DNA from: Candidatus Reconcilbacillus cellulovorans
GTDB taxonomy: Bacteria; Bacillota; Bacilli; Paenibacillales; Reconciliibacillaceae
DNA: 64,000 bases
NCBI GenBank assembly: GCA_002507565.1
Contig: MOXJ01000007.1
Span: forward strand, 1 to 64,000
Direction: 5' to 3'
Under the pieces are notes generated by a model. The model was not told where the DNA came from. It saw nothing but the letters and a program-made list of their open reading frames with translations, and ran no database searches. The position numbers and the translations under genes are program-made. This document shows positions 54,586 to 62,276 of the stretch, piece by piece (the stretch's first letter is position 1; each line of letters opens with the position of its first letter).

Positions 54586-55536
54586 TCACCCCGGCGTTCT
54601 CGTGCCCGAAACGATTTTCAAAAACCATTCGTCGAGCCTTTCGCTTACCGGCACGGATTCGTACAGCGTCATCCCATGCTCGACGATCAGATAATGCAGC
54701 CGACCGATTCTCTCGTCGTTTTCCGCCTCCGCCTCCAGCCACACCGACTCGCCGTCCGGCGAAGGACGGTCGACGGCGATGCGGACGGAAACGCCCGATT
54801 CCTCCTGGAGCCAGTCGAGCAGAAACGAGGAAAAACCGGCCACCCGCAAATACCGGCGTTTCTTTTCGCGCAACATCTCTGCGAGTGCTCCTTCGGCCAC
54901 GATCTCACCGCGATGAAGAAGGGCGACCCGGTCGCACAGCCATTCGACATCTTCTAATAAATGGGAATTCAGAAAAATCGTTTTCCCCTGTCCGCTCAGT
55001 CGCCGCAAAATTTGCCGGACTTCGTGGCGCCCGACCGGATCAAGAGCGGAAGCGGGCTCGTCGAGAATGAGCAGGTCGGGGTCGCCCAGCATCGCACATG
55101 CAAGGCCGAGGCGCTGCTGCATCCCTTTGGAATAATGTCTGATCCTGTCGCGGCCGCGCCGACCGATGCCGACCTCCTCGAGCAGCCGCTCGATTCGACT
55201 GCGCGCCCGGTCGCCTTCCAGGCCGCACAAACGGGCGTGATACCGCAGTACTTCCTCGCCGGTCAGCCATTCCGGAAAACGGAACAATTCCGGCAAATAA
55301 CCGATGCGTCGCCGCGCCTCCAGCGAGCCGGCGGGAAATCCGAACAGCGACGCCCGTCCGCCGGTCGGGCGGATCAGCCCGACCAGCATTTTGACGAACG
55401 TGCTTTTACCCGCGCCGTTGGGCCCGAGCAGGCCGAACGCTTCCCCGCGCTCCACGCGCAGCGTCACGTCCCGACAACCGCGGCCGTCTCCGTAATCCTT
55501 GGACAGCCGGACCGTCTCGACGGCGGCGACGCTCAT
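54586..55536 (-). CDS. ABC transporter ATPase of the sigma-factor operon
   Basis: 316 residues. Walker A GPNGAGKST, the signature YSKGMQQRLGLA, Walker B LLILDEPASALDP and the switch His in FLNSHLLEDVEWLCDRVA are intact. A C-terminal extension of about 90 residues resembles those of drug or lantibiotic resistance ATPases. Its ATG overlaps the stop of the DUF4367 gene as ATGA. Confidence 0.92.
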   Translation of the reverse strand: MSVAAVETVRLSKDYGDGRGCRDVTLRVERGEAFGLLGPNGAGKSTFVKMLVGLIRPTGGRASLFGFPAGSLEARRRIGYLPELFRFPEWLTGEEVLRYHARLCGLEGDRARSRIERLLEEVGIGRRGRDRIRHYSKGMQQRLGLACAMLGDPDLLILDEPASALDPVGRHEVRQILRRLSGQGKTIFLNSHLLEDVEWLCDRVALLHRGEIVAEGALAEMLREKKRRYLRVAGFSSFLLDWLQEESGVSVRIAVDRPSPDGESVWLEAEAENDERIGRLHYLIVEHGMTLYESVPVSERLDEWFLKIVSGTRTPG

Positions 55537-56660
55537 CGCCCGATCAACTCCCGCGCTTTCGCGACCATGTCGTCTTTCGACGGTAAGCCTCCGTCGAGCA
55601 TAAACAGATGGCCGTCACGAATCCAAAACACGTTGTAATCCCGGTTTTCGCCGTGTTCGGACTGCAGCGGGTTCGATTCGATCCACAACTCGACGCCGTC
55701 GACGTCGATCTTCTCGACATCGCCCCGCGTCACAAGCGGCAAAGGAGCCCGTCCTTCGGACAAAGCGGTTTTCTGCAACGAACGGCGAAGTTCATCCGGC
55801 AAAAGCGGAAACTGAACGACGGCCTTCCATGCTTCTTCCACCGGGACGGACGGATCGACGTCGACGGTCGGGATCGGCTGCACCAAAAGCATGTACCAGC
55901 TTTCCCGCCTCCCCTCTGCAAGCTCTTTCCAGTTTATACTGACACTTTCGCCGATTTCCAGACGGATCGGTTTGTCGTCCACCGATTCCGGCAACAGCGT
56001 TTTCGCGCCGAGCCGGCGCAGCACTCGGTTGATTTCGTCCACGTGAAGCCGGAACGTCAACGTCTCGGCCGGCGACAAGTAAACGCGGTCCGTTTGTACG
56101 TCGAATCCCGTCGGCTCGGGAAGGTCGACGCCGAGCAGCCGTTCGGCTTCCTTCAGCGTCACCGCTCCCCGACTCTCCCCGGTTGTCCTCGAAAATGTCC
56201 CGAGTCGGTTGACCGCCTCCCGCGTCGATCCGTCGGGAAACATGGTCCGAAACAGTTGTTCGAGGTCTTGTTCCCGAACAATCGTCGGTTCTTGCATGCG
56301 GAACTTCTGCAGTAACGCGGCCAACGCGTCGCTTCCCGCCGGGGTGATAGCCCAGGCGATCGCGCAGCCGCAAACGGCGGCGAATGCGAAACGTCTCGCC
56401 AGTCGTCGTACGTCCGGACGGAACAAGAGCGCACGAATACGAACCGATCTCGGGCGTTCTCTCGAAACGGTTTCCGCCGCAGAGGCGGGTTTTTCGTCCG
56501 CGGCGCCCTGAGACAAGACAGGGCCGTCCGCCACCGGACGTTCCCGCTCCCACGCCTCCCAATGCGGATGCGGCGTCAAATTCGCCAGCCGCGAAGCCAA
56601 CTTATTCCAGGCATCGTCGATTGATTCCTTTGCGGCCGCATGCGTATCCCATCGGTTCAT
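55533..56660 (-). CDS. Probable anti-sigma factor, single-pass membrane protein (DUF4367-like)
   Basis: 375 residues. A cytoplasmic N-terminal part of about 85 residues is followed by one membrane segment (FAFAAVCGCAIAWAI, near 91-105) and a large extracellular part. That part contains YLSPAETLTFRLHVDEINRVL and ELWIESNPLQ, recalling DUF4367 domains. The order sigma gene, membrane protein, ABC genes and the ATGA overlap with the sigma gene suggest it restrains the sigma factor. No zinc anti-sigma motif (HxxxCxxC) is present. Confidence 0.7.
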   Translation of the reverse strand: MNRWDTHAAAKESIDDAWNKLASRLANLTPHPHWEAWERERPVADGPVLSQGAADEKPASAAETVSRERPRSVRIRALLFRPDVRRLARRFAFAAVCGCAIAWAITPAGSDALAALLQKFRMQEPTIVREQDLEQLFRTMFPDGSTREAVNRLGTFSRTTGESRGAVTLKEAERLLGVDLPEPTGFDVQTDRVYLSPAETLTFRLHVDEINRVLRRLGAKTLLPESVDDKPIRLEIGESVSINWKELAEGRRESWYMLLVQPIPTVDVDPSVPVEEAWKAVVQFPLLPDELRRSLQKTALSEGRAPLPLVTRGDVEKIDVDGVELWIESNPLQSEHGENRDYNVFWIRDGHLFMLDGGLPSKDDMVAKARELIGR

Positions 56661-57196
56661 GGTTGATTCCCCCCGTCGACATTCGGTTGAAAACGTCGCC
56701 GGTCCGCCTCCGCTTCCCTTCTCAGCCGCTCGGTCGCGCGGTGAACCATCGTCCCGACTAATGAGCGGCGGACGCGGAGTCTTTCCGCGATTTCCGAATA
56801 ACTCATCCCCGCATACCGGAGCATGAGAACGTTGCGGTCTCGAGCGGACAACCGCGACAGCCAGGCTTGTACCTCTTCGCGTTCGAGGCGGCGCATGACG
56901 ATTTGTTCGTTCGATTCGCCGACCGTTTCGGCAGAAAAAAATGATTTCTCAAGAATGTGGCGCTCCCGGGAACGCCGTTCCAGATAATCGTAGGCTAACC
57001 TCGTAGCGACGCGATGCAGCCACGCCGGGATCATTTCGGGATGGTCCGGCGGCCGGAGATAAAGGCGCAAAAATGTTTCTTGCGCGAGGTCTTCCGCGAC
57101 GGCTTCGTCGCGCACGAGGGAAACGATTTTCCGGCGGACGTTCGGATAATGCTTGTAAAACAATTCTCGAAACAAAGCGGGAATGGCGGGTTCCAA
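56657..57196 (-). CDS. ECF-type RNA polymerase sigma factor
   Basis: 179 residues from TTG 57196, placed by GAAAGGAGG 9 bases upstream; the open frame further upstream runs into a terminator. Region 2 shows FYKHYPNVRRKIVSLV, DEAVAEDLAQETFLRLY and PAWLHRVATRLAYDYLERR. Region 4 shows LSARDRNVLMLRYAGMSYSEIAERL and a helix-turn-helix with GTMVHRATERLRRE. It presumably directs its own operon and a stress regulon. The start codon TTG is rare and would limit translation. Confidence 0.9.
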   Translation of the reverse strand: MEPAIPALFRELFYKHYPNVRRKIVSLVRDEAVAEDLAQETFLRLYLRPPDHPEMIPAWLHRVATRLAYDYLERRSRERHILEKSFFSAETVGESNEQIVMRRLEREEVQAWLSRLSARDRNVLMLRYAGMSYSEIAERLRVRRSLVGTMVHRATERLRREAEADRRRFQPNVDGGNQP

Positions 57197-57270
57197 CGCA
57201 CAGATCCTCCTTTCGGCTGCAGCCACTATAGAAGACGGCTGAGCCGGGCGAAATGCAGCAGGAGGCGTTT

Positions 57271-57306
57271 GAAAAAAATAAGCGGCCGGCTCAAGGCCGG
57301 ACCGCG
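57271..57306 (-). terminator. Terminator at the end of the yqeG-yqeM operon
   Basis: On the minus strand GCGGTCCGGC, the loop CTTGA and GCCGGCCGC form a stem with one bulge, followed by TTATTTTTTT. The yqeM stop codon TGA lies in the loop, so the terminator overlaps the gene end. Confidence 0.85.
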
Positions 57307-58058
57307 CCGAAAAACAGCCGGAGACTGGTTCTCCCCGGTTTTTTCCACGTAAAATCACTGAAAACATCGACGTCGACGAAACCGACGGCGCGCAACTTTT
57401 CCGCCACGCGTTTCCACGAATAGGCGCGCTGGATATGAACTTCGCCGAACCGCTCGTAACAATCGGAACGTCCGCTCCGGACGAATACCGTCAGGTCATG
57501 CTCGATTTCGCAGCGTCGGTCGTCGAACCGGCACGTCCATATATAGCAGACGTCCGGCTCCGTCAGCACGAACGGCTGGTCGTGCGCGTATCGCCGCAGC
57601 GTCTCCGGCGCATGCATGTCGAACAAAAACGTGCCGCCGGGTTTCAGCGCGCGGTAGACCGCCGCGAACGCCTGCGACAGATCGTCTTCTTCCAGCAGGT
57701 AGTTGAGGCAATCGCAAAACGATACGGCGGCGTCGACGGGTTCCGGCAGCTCGAGTTCGCGCATGTCCTGCCGCAACCAGACGACCGGCGCGCAAGAGCG
57801 GCCTTCCTCGCGGACACGCGCTTCCTTCGCTGCTGCGACGGCCAGCATGTCCTCCGACAGGTCGATCCCGTACACCCGCATGCCGGACGCCGCAAACGCG
57901 ATCGCCGTGTTTCCCGTCCCGCAGCCGACGTCCGCAACGACGCGGGGACGAAGGCCGCGCTTTTCCCAATAAGCCTCCGCAAACCGGAGCCACCTGTCGT
58001 ACGGCACCCCGGCCATCAGCCGGTCGTACCAGGCAGCCAGTTTTCCATAGGCGACCAT
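57291..58058 (-). CDS. yqeM: SAM-dependent methyltransferase, YqeM-like
   Basis: 255 residues. The SAM-binding motif reads VADVGCGTGNTAIAFA (about residues 42-57), with an acidic post-motif GIDLSEDMLAVA and the block DAAVSFCDCLNYLLEEDDL. The N-terminus AYGKLAAWYDRLMAGVPYDRWLRF is typical of YqeM. The target is unknown. The ATG at 58058 lies 5 bases after the rsfS stop. The position after rsfS is the same as in B. subtilis. Confidence 0.88.
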   Translation of the reverse strand: MVAYGKLAAWYDRLMAGVPYDRWLRFAEAYWEKRGLRPRVVADVGCGTGNTAIAFAASGMRVYGIDLSEDMLAVAAAKEARVREEGRSCAPVVWLRQDMRELELPEPVDAAVSFCDCLNYLLEEDDLSQAFAAVYRALKPGGTFLFDMHAPETLRRYAHDQPFVLTEPDVCYIWTCRFDDRRCEIEHDLTVFVRSGRSDCYERFGEVHIQRAYSWKRVAEKLRAVGFVDVDVFSDFTWKKPGRTSLRLFFGAVRP

Positions 58059-58063
58059 GAGGG

Positions 58064-58414
58064 TCACACCCGGCCGACGACGACTTTCGCATCGGACCAA
58101 AGCCGCTCGAGGCCGTAATATTCACGCTCGTCGCGATGAAAGACGTGCACGACGACGTCGCCGGCATCGATCAGCACCCAGCGCGCCTTGTCCAGTCCCT
58201 CGACGCCGCGCAGCCGGAGCCCGAGTTCGCCGGCCGTCTTCCGGATCTCATCCGCGATCGCATAGACCTGCGTATCCGAATTGCCGTGACAAATCACGAA
58301 AAAATCGGCGACGGGCGAAATCCCGCGCAGATCGAGCACCGTCACGTTCATCGCCTTTTTGTTTTCGGCCGCCTGAACAAGGCGGTCGACGACCGTTTCA
58401 ACCGTATCTTCCAT
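58064..58414 (-). CDS. rsfS: Ribosome silencing factor RsfS (YqeL)
   Basis: 116 residues, full length. The core VTVLDLRGISPVADFFVIC, GNSDTQVYAIADEI, and DAGDVVVHVFHRDEREYYGLERLW are characteristic. The protein binds ribosomal protein uL14 and blocks subunit joining under starvation. It overlaps the yqeK gene by 17 bases, so the two are coupled. Confidence 0.95.
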   Translation of the reverse strand: MEDTVETVVDRLVQAAENKKAMNVTVLDLRGISPVADFFVICHGNSDTQVYAIADEIRKTAGELGLRLRGVEGLDKARWVLIDAGDVVVHVFHRDEREYYGLERLWSDAKVVVGRV

Positions 58415-58994
58415 CGATACCCTCCTTGCCCGAAATCTCGTCGAGCAATGCGTTGCGGCTCATCACCGTCAGCGGATAAATTTTCTTGCCGCGATCCAAC
58501 AAAAACCGGATCGTCGCGTCGAACCCGGCGACGAGCGCCCGGTCGAGGTCGCTCTCGGCCAGCCGGCGAATGTCGTCCACTCCGGGAAAACGGCGGCCGG
58601 GCTCGATATAGTCCGCCAGACAGACGATTTTTTCCAGAAGGGTCATGCCGATGCGCCCCGACGTATGCCAGCGGATCGCGTTCAGGACGTCCGCGTCGCG
58701 GACGCCGAGCTCGTTTTCGACGACCCATGCTCCGACGTGCGCATGCCACAGCTCCGCGTCGTACTCGAGCAAATCCTGCGGCAGCTCGGGATGGCTCCGC
58801 AGAACGTCCGCCTGTTTTTCCCTCGGCCAGCATTTGCAATAATCATGCAGGATGGCGGCGATTTCCGCCTTCGCGGCGTCGGCGCCGTACTTCTGCGCAA
58901 GGCGGACGGCCGTTTCCGCCACGCCGAGCGTATGGCGCCAGCGGTCGGGCGTCAGCTGGCGTTCCGCCGATTCTTTCAGACGTTCAATCGACAT
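58398..58994 (-). CDS. yqeK: HD-domain phosphohydrolase YqeK (Ap4A hydrolase type)
   Basis: 198 residues. The metal-binding HD signature is visible as RWRHTLGVAETAVRLAQKYG, AAILHDYCKCWP, and later HAHVGAWVVENEL and IRWHTSGRIGMTLLEK. Family members cleave diadenosine tetraphosphate symmetrically to ADP. The gene overlaps nadD by 11 bases, and the order nadD-yqeK-rsfS is conserved. Confidence 0.95.
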   Translation of the reverse strand: MSIERLKESAERQLTPDRWRHTLGVAETAVRLAQKYGADAAKAEIAAILHDYCKCWPREKQADVLRSHPELPQDLLEYDAELWHAHVGAWVVENELGVRDADVLNAIRWHTSGRIGMTLLEKIVCLADYIEPGRRFPGVDDIRRLAESDLDRALVAGFDATIRFLLDRGKKIYPLTVMSRNALLDEISGKEGIDGRYG

Positions 58995-59571
58995 ACAGTT
59001 TCTGCTCCCGAATATAGTCTAAAACCGGTTCGGGCACGAGATACCGCGCCGAACGGCCCGACGCCAAGAGTCTCCGGATTTCGGTCGACGATACGCCGAT
59101 CGCCGGCATCTCGGCTTCCGCGACTGCTGCGGCGACATGGGCGGGCAAATCCGCCGATTTCCATCCGTACCCCGGCCGGCTGAGCCCGATAAACCGAATT
59201 TCTCCGACAAGCTCCTCGATTCTCGACCAGCGTGCGAGGTCGGCCGCCATGTCCGCTCCCACGATCCAGTAAAACTCGCCGTCCGGATACAGCCGCTTCA
59301 GCTCGCGAACGGTCTCGTACGTGTACGAAACGCCGCCGCGGTCGATCTCGAGTCGGCTGACGCGGAAACCGGGATGCGACGCCGTCGCCAGCTCCAGCAT
59401 GCGCAGCCGCTGAAAAGGAGAGGCCGTCGGCGGATTCGCCTTGTGCGGCGCCATATACGCCGGCATGAACCATACCTCGTCGAGCCGGAACTCCTCGCGC
59501 GCGCATTCGGCCGCCAGCAAATGCCCGATATGCACGGGATCGAACGTCCCGCCCAAAACGCCGATTTTCAC
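58984..59571 (-). CDS. nadD: Nicotinate-nucleotide adenylyltransferase
   Basis: 195 residues from GTG 59571, placed by GGGAG upstream and by the family start VKIGVLGGTFDPVHIGH, which holds the nucleotide-binding motif. SSTEIRRLLASGRSARYLVP near the end is the second nucleotide-binding block. The enzyme makes deamido-NAD in NAD synthesis. The GTGA overlap with the aroE stop leaves no room for yhbY, which lies here in B. subtilis. Confidence 0.96.
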   Translation of the reverse strand: MKIGVLGGTFDPVHIGHLLAAECAREEFRLDEVWFMPAYMAPHKANPPTASPFQRLRMLELATASHPGFRVSRLEIDRGGVSYTYETVRELKRLYPDGEFYWIVGADMAADLARWSRIEELVGEIRFIGLSRPGYGWKSADLPAHVAAAVAEAEMPAIGVSSTEIRRLLASGRSARYLVPEPVLDYIREQKLYVD

Positions 59572-60452
59572 GGCGCGTCTCCCTCCGCGTCGGCGCGCAA
59601 GCCGAGCGACGCTTCCACGGCCGCGCGCATGGCGGCGACCGGCGCCGGCAAGCCCGTCCAATATTCGAACGCATACGCGCCCTGATAGACGAACATGCCG
59701 ACGCCGCCGTGAACGACGGCGCCCGCCGCACGCGCTGCGCGCAGCCATTTCGTCTCGGGCGGATTGTAGACGAGGTCGCTGACGATCATCCCCGGCCGCA
59801 ACGCGTCCGTTGCGATCGGCGTTTCATCGACCGACGGCGCCATGCCGGCCGACGTGCAATTGACGACGACGTCCGCCTCCGCGCATAGACGAACGGCCTG
59901 CGACAGATCGAGGGCCTCGACTTTGCAATCGGCCGACCGCGCGAGGTCGCCGGCGAGCGAAACCGCTCTTTCGGCCGTCCGGTTGGCGATCCAGATCGTC
60001 CCGACGCCTTCGTCCGCCAAGGCGAACGCAACTCCGCGCGCCGCACCGCCGGCCCCGATGAGTAGGACGCGTTTGCCGCGCAAATCGACGCCGGTCTCTT
60101 CCTTCAGCGAACGGACATAGCCGATGCCGTCGGTGTTGTAGCCGACGAGTCGACCGCCGTCGTTGACGATCGTATTGACTGCTCCGATGCGCCGGGCGCG
60201 GTCGTCGACGTCGTCCAAAAACGCCAAAACGTCCACCTTGTGCGGAATCGTCACGTTGGCGCCGCGAAACCCGAGCGCACGGAACCCCGCCAGCGCGTCC
60301 CGCACCATCCCCTTCGCCACGCGAAACGCCGCATAAACCGCGTTGACGCCCGCCTCCCGGAAAGCCTTGTTCATCATCGCCGGCGATCGCGAATGCGCCA
60401 CCGGATCGCCGATAAGGCCGTAAACTTCCGTCTTGGCGTCGATTTCCCGCAT
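59568..60452 (-). CDS. aroE: Shikimate dehydrogenase
   Basis: 294 residues from ATG 60452 with GGGGAGG upstream. The shikimate-binding part shows GDPVAHSRSPAMMNKAF and NVTIPHK with the catalytic Lys. The NADP domain shows LIGAGGAARGVAFAL and the later VVNCTSAGM. NTDGIGY is present. It reduces 3-dehydroshikimate in aromatic amino acid synthesis. It lies between yqeH and nadD. Confidence 0.96.
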   Translation of the reverse strand: MREIDAKTEVYGLIGDPVAHSRSPAMMNKAFREAGVNAVYAAFRVAKGMVRDALAGFRALGFRGANVTIPHKVDVLAFLDDVDDRARRIGAVNTIVNDGGRLVGYNTDGIGYVRSLKEETGVDLRGKRVLLIGAGGAARGVAFALADEGVGTIWIANRTAERAVSLAGDLARSADCKVEALDLSQAVRLCAEADVVVNCTSAGMAPSVDETPIATDALRPGMIVSDLVYNPPETKWLRAARAAGAVVHGGVGMFVYQGAYAFEYWTGLPAPVAAMRAAVEASLGLRADAEGDAP

Positions 60453-60530
60453 CTTGCGACCGATCCTCCCCGTCGAACGCACTCCTCTGTTAAGCCGACG
60501 CCGAGTCCGCACCGAAAAAAGTCCGCGGCG

Positions 60531-61682
60531 TCAGCGTCCCGACAACATCGCCGGGCGCAAGGCGACCCGCACGCCTTTCGGCGCGCGGAGCTCGACGCGC
60601 GCGCCGGCGTCGCCGTTGATCTGGATCCAGCCGAGGCCGCTGACCGACACGTCCCATCGCTTGCCCGGCGGCGTGGTGAACGCATGAACGGTCGGGGACG
60701 GCAACCGGGTGATTTCCTCTTCCTTGTAAGGAGGAACAAGCAAGTCGCCCCTTCGCCGCAACCAGAGTTCGTCGGCCCGGGCGATTTTCGTACGGTGCAT
60801 GCGCAGGTCGTTCGGCACAAAACACGTAAACGACCTACGCCCGCCCTCGAGGTAATCAAACCGCACCAGTCCGCCGAAAAACAGCGTCTGCCCCTCATTC
60901 AGCTGATAGACGCGCGGGCGGATTTCGCCGTCGGGAATGAGCTCTTTGACCGTTTCCGGCCCGACCATCTCGGTCAGCCGCCACGGATAGGCGATGCCGG
61001 GCGTATCGACGACGACGCTTCCGTCTTTGAGCGGAATGCGGATGACGTCGAGCGTCGTTCCCGGAAACGGCGACACCGTCACGTTCGCGTTCCGGTCGGC
61101 CAAATCCCGTATGAGTCGGTTGACAAGCGTCGACTTGCCGACGTTCGTCGCACCGACGACAACCGTCTCGGATCCGTTGCGGAACAGCCGCATCGCTTCG
61201 TACAGACGGTCGAAGCCTTCGCCGGAGCGGGCGCTCATCAGCACGATCCCGATCGGTTGCAACCCGAGTTCCCGCGCCCGCGCACGCACCCACCGCTCGA
61301 TTTTGGCGCGGCTGACGGCGGCGGGTAACACATCGGTCTTGTTCACCGCCAAAACGACCGGATTCGATCCGACGAAACGGTGCAGCCCGGTCACGACGCT
61401 GCCCTCGAAATCGAACAGGTCGACGATATGCACGACGAGACACCGCGTCGATGCGATCCGGTTCAGCGCGTCGAACACGTCGGCCACTTCGGCGGGCAAC
61501 ACCGCCGGATCGCCGTAATGTCGCAGCCGAAAACAGCGCCTGCAGACGACATCCGGCCGTTCCAGCGCTTCCGGCGGGACATATCCGGCGTCCGACGGCC
61601 GCTCGGACTGCAACAGGACGCCGCAGCCCGGGCACCTCCGCCCGGCTTCGCTCCCGCGTCCAAAATCGCCGGTGTCCGTCAC
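60531..61682 (-). CDS. yqeH: Ribosome biogenesis GTPase YqeH
   Basis: 383 residues. An N-terminal zinc finger (CPGC and CRRC) precedes a circularly permuted GTPase domain: the G4 motif NKTD comes before G1 GATNVGKST and G3 DTPG, the hallmark of the YqeH/RsgA group. It is needed for 30S ribosome assembly. The start GTG overlaps the yqeG stop as GTGA. Confidence 0.96.
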   Translation of the reverse strand: MTDTGDFGRGSEAGRRCPGCGVLLQSERPSDAGYVPPEALERPDVVCRRCFRLRHYGDPAVLPAEVADVFDALNRIASTRCLVVHIVDLFDFEGSVVTGLHRFVGSNPVVLAVNKTDVLPAAVSRAKIERWVRARARELGLQPIGIVLMSARSGEGFDRLYEAMRLFRNGSETVVVGATNVGKSTLVNRLIRDLADRNANVTVSPFPGTTLDVIRIPLKDGSVVVDTPGIAYPWRLTEMVGPETVKELIPDGEIRPRVYQLNEGQTLFFGGLVRFDYLEGGRRSFTCFVPNDLRMHRTKIARADELWLRRRGDLLVPPYKEEEITRLPSPTVHAFTTPPGKRWDVSVSGLGWIQINGDAGARVELRAPKGVRVALRPAMLSGR

Positions 61683-62209
61683 GAGCCGTCCCCCCGAATG
61701 TCAATGCCGCGTTTCCGCATCGCCCACACAGCAAATTTTTCCAAACTCCGGTTCATCTTCGAAAGAAAACTTTCCTCCGGCGAAATCGGCGTCACAAGAA
61801 TCGTGCGCAAACCCGCCCGATTGCCGCCCAGCACGTCGGTCAAAAGCTGGTCGCCGACGACGGCCACTTCTTCGGCGGAAAGCCCCATCAGCCCGAGCGC
61901 CCTGCGGAACGAGCGGCCGAGCGGCTTGCGCGCCGAAAAGACGTACGGAACCCCGAGCGCCTCCGCAACCGCGGACACGCGCGCCTCTTTGTTGTTCGAG
62001 ACGATGACGACGCGCAATCCCTCTCGCCGCAACGTCTCCAGCCAGCCGACCAGACGCGGATCGACGGACGTCTCCCGGGCTGCGACCAGCGTGTTGTCGA
62101 GGTCCGCGATAATGCCGCGGATGCCTTCGCGCAGGAGCGCCGACGGGTCGATATCATAAACGGACCGGACGATCCGATCCGGTTTCAGCTTTTCCCACAA
62201 ACCCGCCAC
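61679..62209 (-). CDS. yqeG: HAD family phosphatase YqeG
   Basis: 176 residues. The HAD nucleophile motif is ADLDNTLVAARE, the second motif VIVSNNKEARV, and the third GDQLLTDVLGGNRAG. Members are HAD subfamily IIIA phosphatases of unknown substrate. The GTG start has AGAGGTGG upstream. It is the first gene of the operon, transcribed from the promoter at 62248-62276. Confidence 0.95.
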   Translation of the reverse strand: MAGLWEKLKPDRIVRSVYDIDPSALLREGIRGIIADLDNTLVAARETSVDPRLVGWLETLRREGLRVVIVSNNKEARVSAVAEALGVPYVFSARKPLGRSFRRALGLMGLSAEEVAVVGDQLLTDVLGGNRAGLRTILVTPISPEESFLSKMNRSLEKFAVWAMRKRGIDIRGDGS

Positions 62210-62247
62210 CGACGGCCACCTCTTGCCTTGCGGTTTTCCATGGACTC

Positions 62248-62276
62248 ACTATAGCACAGTCGTTTGGCCGTTTCAA
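62248..62276 (-). promoter_or_regulatory. Promoter of the yqeG operon
   Basis: On the minus strand, TTGAAA (62276-62271) and TATAGT (62253-62248) are separated by 17 bases. The -35 overlaps the stop codon of the upstream transglutaminase-like gene. Confidence 0.75.
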
